Part shown: one piece after another, positions 62,803 to 64,000 of the stretch
Numbering within the stretch: the first letter of the stretch is position 1
Layout of the letters: each line of letters starts with the position of its first letter
NCBI GenBank assembly: GCA_050174775.1
Contig: JBFXJP010000001.1
Coordinates: forward strand, 248,001-312,000
Direction: 5' to 3'
Origin: CAYPGJ01 sp050174775
GTDB lineage: Bacteria; Planctomycetota; Phycisphaerae; Phycisphaerales; UBA1924
Length of the DNA: 64,000 nt
Program-made: the position numbers and the translations under genes
The notes under the pieces: model-generated
What the model saw: only the letters and a program-made list of their open reading frames with translations
Database searches by the model: none
What the model was told of the DNA's origin: nothing

Positions 62803-63837
62803 TCACTTCTTCCCGAGCTTCTTGCGGAGCTTTTTGGCTTCGGACTTGGCGTCCGAGACGCGCTTGTCCTTCTCGTGCTGCGCGATGAATGCGTCGAAGG
62901 AAGCGAGCGCGGGCTCGAGGAGCGCTGCGTCGCGCTGGGCTTCGGCGAGCGCGTAGAGGACGTTCGCGCTGTCCGGGCGCATCTCGTGCGCTTTGGTGAG
63001 GGATTCGACGGCGCCCTTGTAGTCCTTGAGTTCGGCGCGCGTGAGGCCGAGCAGGTAGCGGGAGGTGACGTCCTCGGGGAAGTCGGTGACGAGGGACTCT
63101 GCGAGCGGGAGCGCGGCGTTGGGGTCTTTCTTGCCGCGGAGCAGGGTGGAGGCGTGGGCGCGGCGCGCGGTGAGTCGGTCGTCGTCTGTGGTGGCGGCAG
63201 CGGATGCGGCGGAGTATCGGGCGGCTGTCTCGTCCCAGTTCTTGTCTTTGGAGGCGAGCTGCGCGAGGAGGAGGTTGCCGAGCACGGCGCCGCCGTCGAT
63301 GGTGAGGAGTTGTTCGCCCTGTTCCCTGGCTTTCTTGTCGCTGCCGCCGGCGATGCCGGGGGCGCCTGCGAAGAACTGGGCGAGGCCGTAGCGGGCCTCG
63401 ACGTGGTTGGGGTCGAGCTCGATGGTGCGTTCGTAGGCTTTGCGGCCGCGGGACGCGATGGAGCCTTTCTCGAGGAATCCGGCGTCGTTGATGCCTGAGA
63501 AGAGCGCGTTGGCGAGCCAGTAGTGGGCTTCGGCCATGTCGGGGTCGAGTTCTGCGGCGCGTTGGGCGTGTGATTCGGCCTTCTTGAAGTCGCGCGCGTC
63601 GAAGGCGACGAGGGCGAGGCCGAGCTCCCAGCGCGCGTTGGGGCTGGTTTCGAGCGCGGAGGTGAAGAGGGAGTTTGCCGCGGAGGCTTCTTCGGGGGTG
63701 AGTGTTTGTGCGTTGTCGGCGACGGCGCGGGCGCGGGTGAATGCCGCGTCGGCGTCGGTGAAGACGGTGGAGTGCAGCGCGAGGGCGTGCGGTGCTGAGA
63801 GGGCGGTGAGGAGTACGAGCGCGATGGGGCGTGGCAT
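62803..63837 (-). CDS. Exported TPR-repeat protein
   Basis: A 344-residue protein with a signal peptide (PRPIALVLLTALSAPHALA) and at least six TPR-like helical pairs (AESHAQRAAELDPDMAEAHYWLANALF, RGRKAYERTIELDPNHVEARYGLAQFF, GAVESLTKAHEMRPDSANVLYALAEAQ in parts). It ends in a basic Lys-rich tail (KKLRKKLGKK). The start at 63,837 follows GGAG by six bases. Probably a scaffold in the periplasm. Confidence 0.8.
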   Translation of the reverse strand: MPRPIALVLLTALSAPHALALHSTVFTDADAAFTRARAVADNAQTLTPEEASAANSLFTSALETSPNARWELGLALVAFDARDFKKAESHAQRAAELDPDMAEAHYWLANALFSGINDAGFLEKGSIASRGRKAYERTIELDPNHVEARYGLAQFFAGAPGIAGGSDKKAREQGEQLLTIDGGAVLGNLLLAQLASKDKNWDETAARYSAASAAATTDDDRLTARRAHASTLLRGKKDPNAALPLAESLVTDFPEDVTSRYLLGLTRAELKDYKGAVESLTKAHEMRPDSANVLYALAEAQRDAALLEPALASFDAFIAQHEKDKRVSDAKSEAKKLRKKLGKK

Positions 63838-63936
63838 GGGCAACTCCGTGGGCGCGCACCCCGGGCATCGGGGCGGCCTGGTGATTGTTCGCCTCAGGGC
63901 GTGTCGAGTTTCAGGGGATGGCGTGTCGGGGCGGGC

Positions 63937-64000
63937 TTAGTTGCGGAGGGCGGCCTGGGCTGCGGCGAGGCGGGCGATGGGGACGCGGAAGGGGGAGCAG
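63937..64000 (-). CDS. C-terminal end of a gene continuing past the right edge
   Basis: On the minus strand the window begins inside a frame that ends ...SPFRVPIARLAAAQAALRN at TAA 63,939-63,937. Only about 20 residues are visible, so the gene cannot be identified. It lies 100 bases upstream of the TPR gene. Confidence 0.4.
   Translation of the reverse strand, partial: CSPFRVPIARLAAAQAALRN

Overview
The window looks like a GC-rich planctomycete chromosome segment, most probably from the class Phycisphaerae. The reasons are two tandem FGE-domain proteins with VPAPS-type sorting tails (PEP-CTERM-like), a large secreted protein ending in two dockerin-like Ca-binding repeats, strong G/C third-position bias, and a scattered single-gene housekeeping layout. 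This is inferred from gene content only; no 16S gene is present.

The left 23.8 kb (1 to about 23,800) is an integrated mobilizable element. It abuts the initiator tRNA-Met gene at 23,807-23,880, and its left end lies outside the window. Its mobility genes are a large serine recombinase (22,249-23,847), a MobF/TrwC relaxase-helicase (6,573-9,227), a VirD4/TraG-like coupling ATPase (19,433-20,971) with a separate membrane protein, and a ParB-like protein. No VirB-type secretion genes are seen. An anti-restriction block holds ArdC, a beta-order DNA methyltransferase and two small proteins. The cargo is defence-like: a CD-NTase plus SLATT effector (CBASS) with a divergent two-TM protein, a dynamin-like GTPase, and a compact pair made of a TrlF-type ABC ATPase (14,409-16,298) and a receiver-like/APH-type kinase (12,477-14,399). 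A sigma-like factor and two small proteins of one shared, unrecognised family are also present.

The right 40 kb is chromosomal. It carries a dockerin-tailed degenerate subtilase; serS behind a structured leader with a terminator; nadK, dxs, a polyprenyl synthase and a PtsN-like EIIA; an m5C RNA methyltransferase with a ~190-residue Gly/Arg-rich head; a zinc-ribbon membrane protein; a MacB-type permease; a SurA/PpiD-like protein; rpsD; purF; a flavin reductase; a bicovalent FAD oxidase flanked by remnants of a duplicated two-gene module; mutS; tRNA-Ala(CGC); a znuACB zinc-uptake operon; two FGE paralogues; mdh; an Fsr-like MFS transporter; trpS; a CPBP protease; trpC; a DUF3568-like lipoprotein; and a TPR protein.

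The points most worth a second look are the ATPase-kinase pair, the two paralogous small proteins linked to the CBASS and ParB/sigma regions, the serS leader RNA, the decayed duplication around the FAD oxidase, and a minigene at 56,583-56,635 preceded by a 14-nt perfect match to the 16S anti-SD tail.
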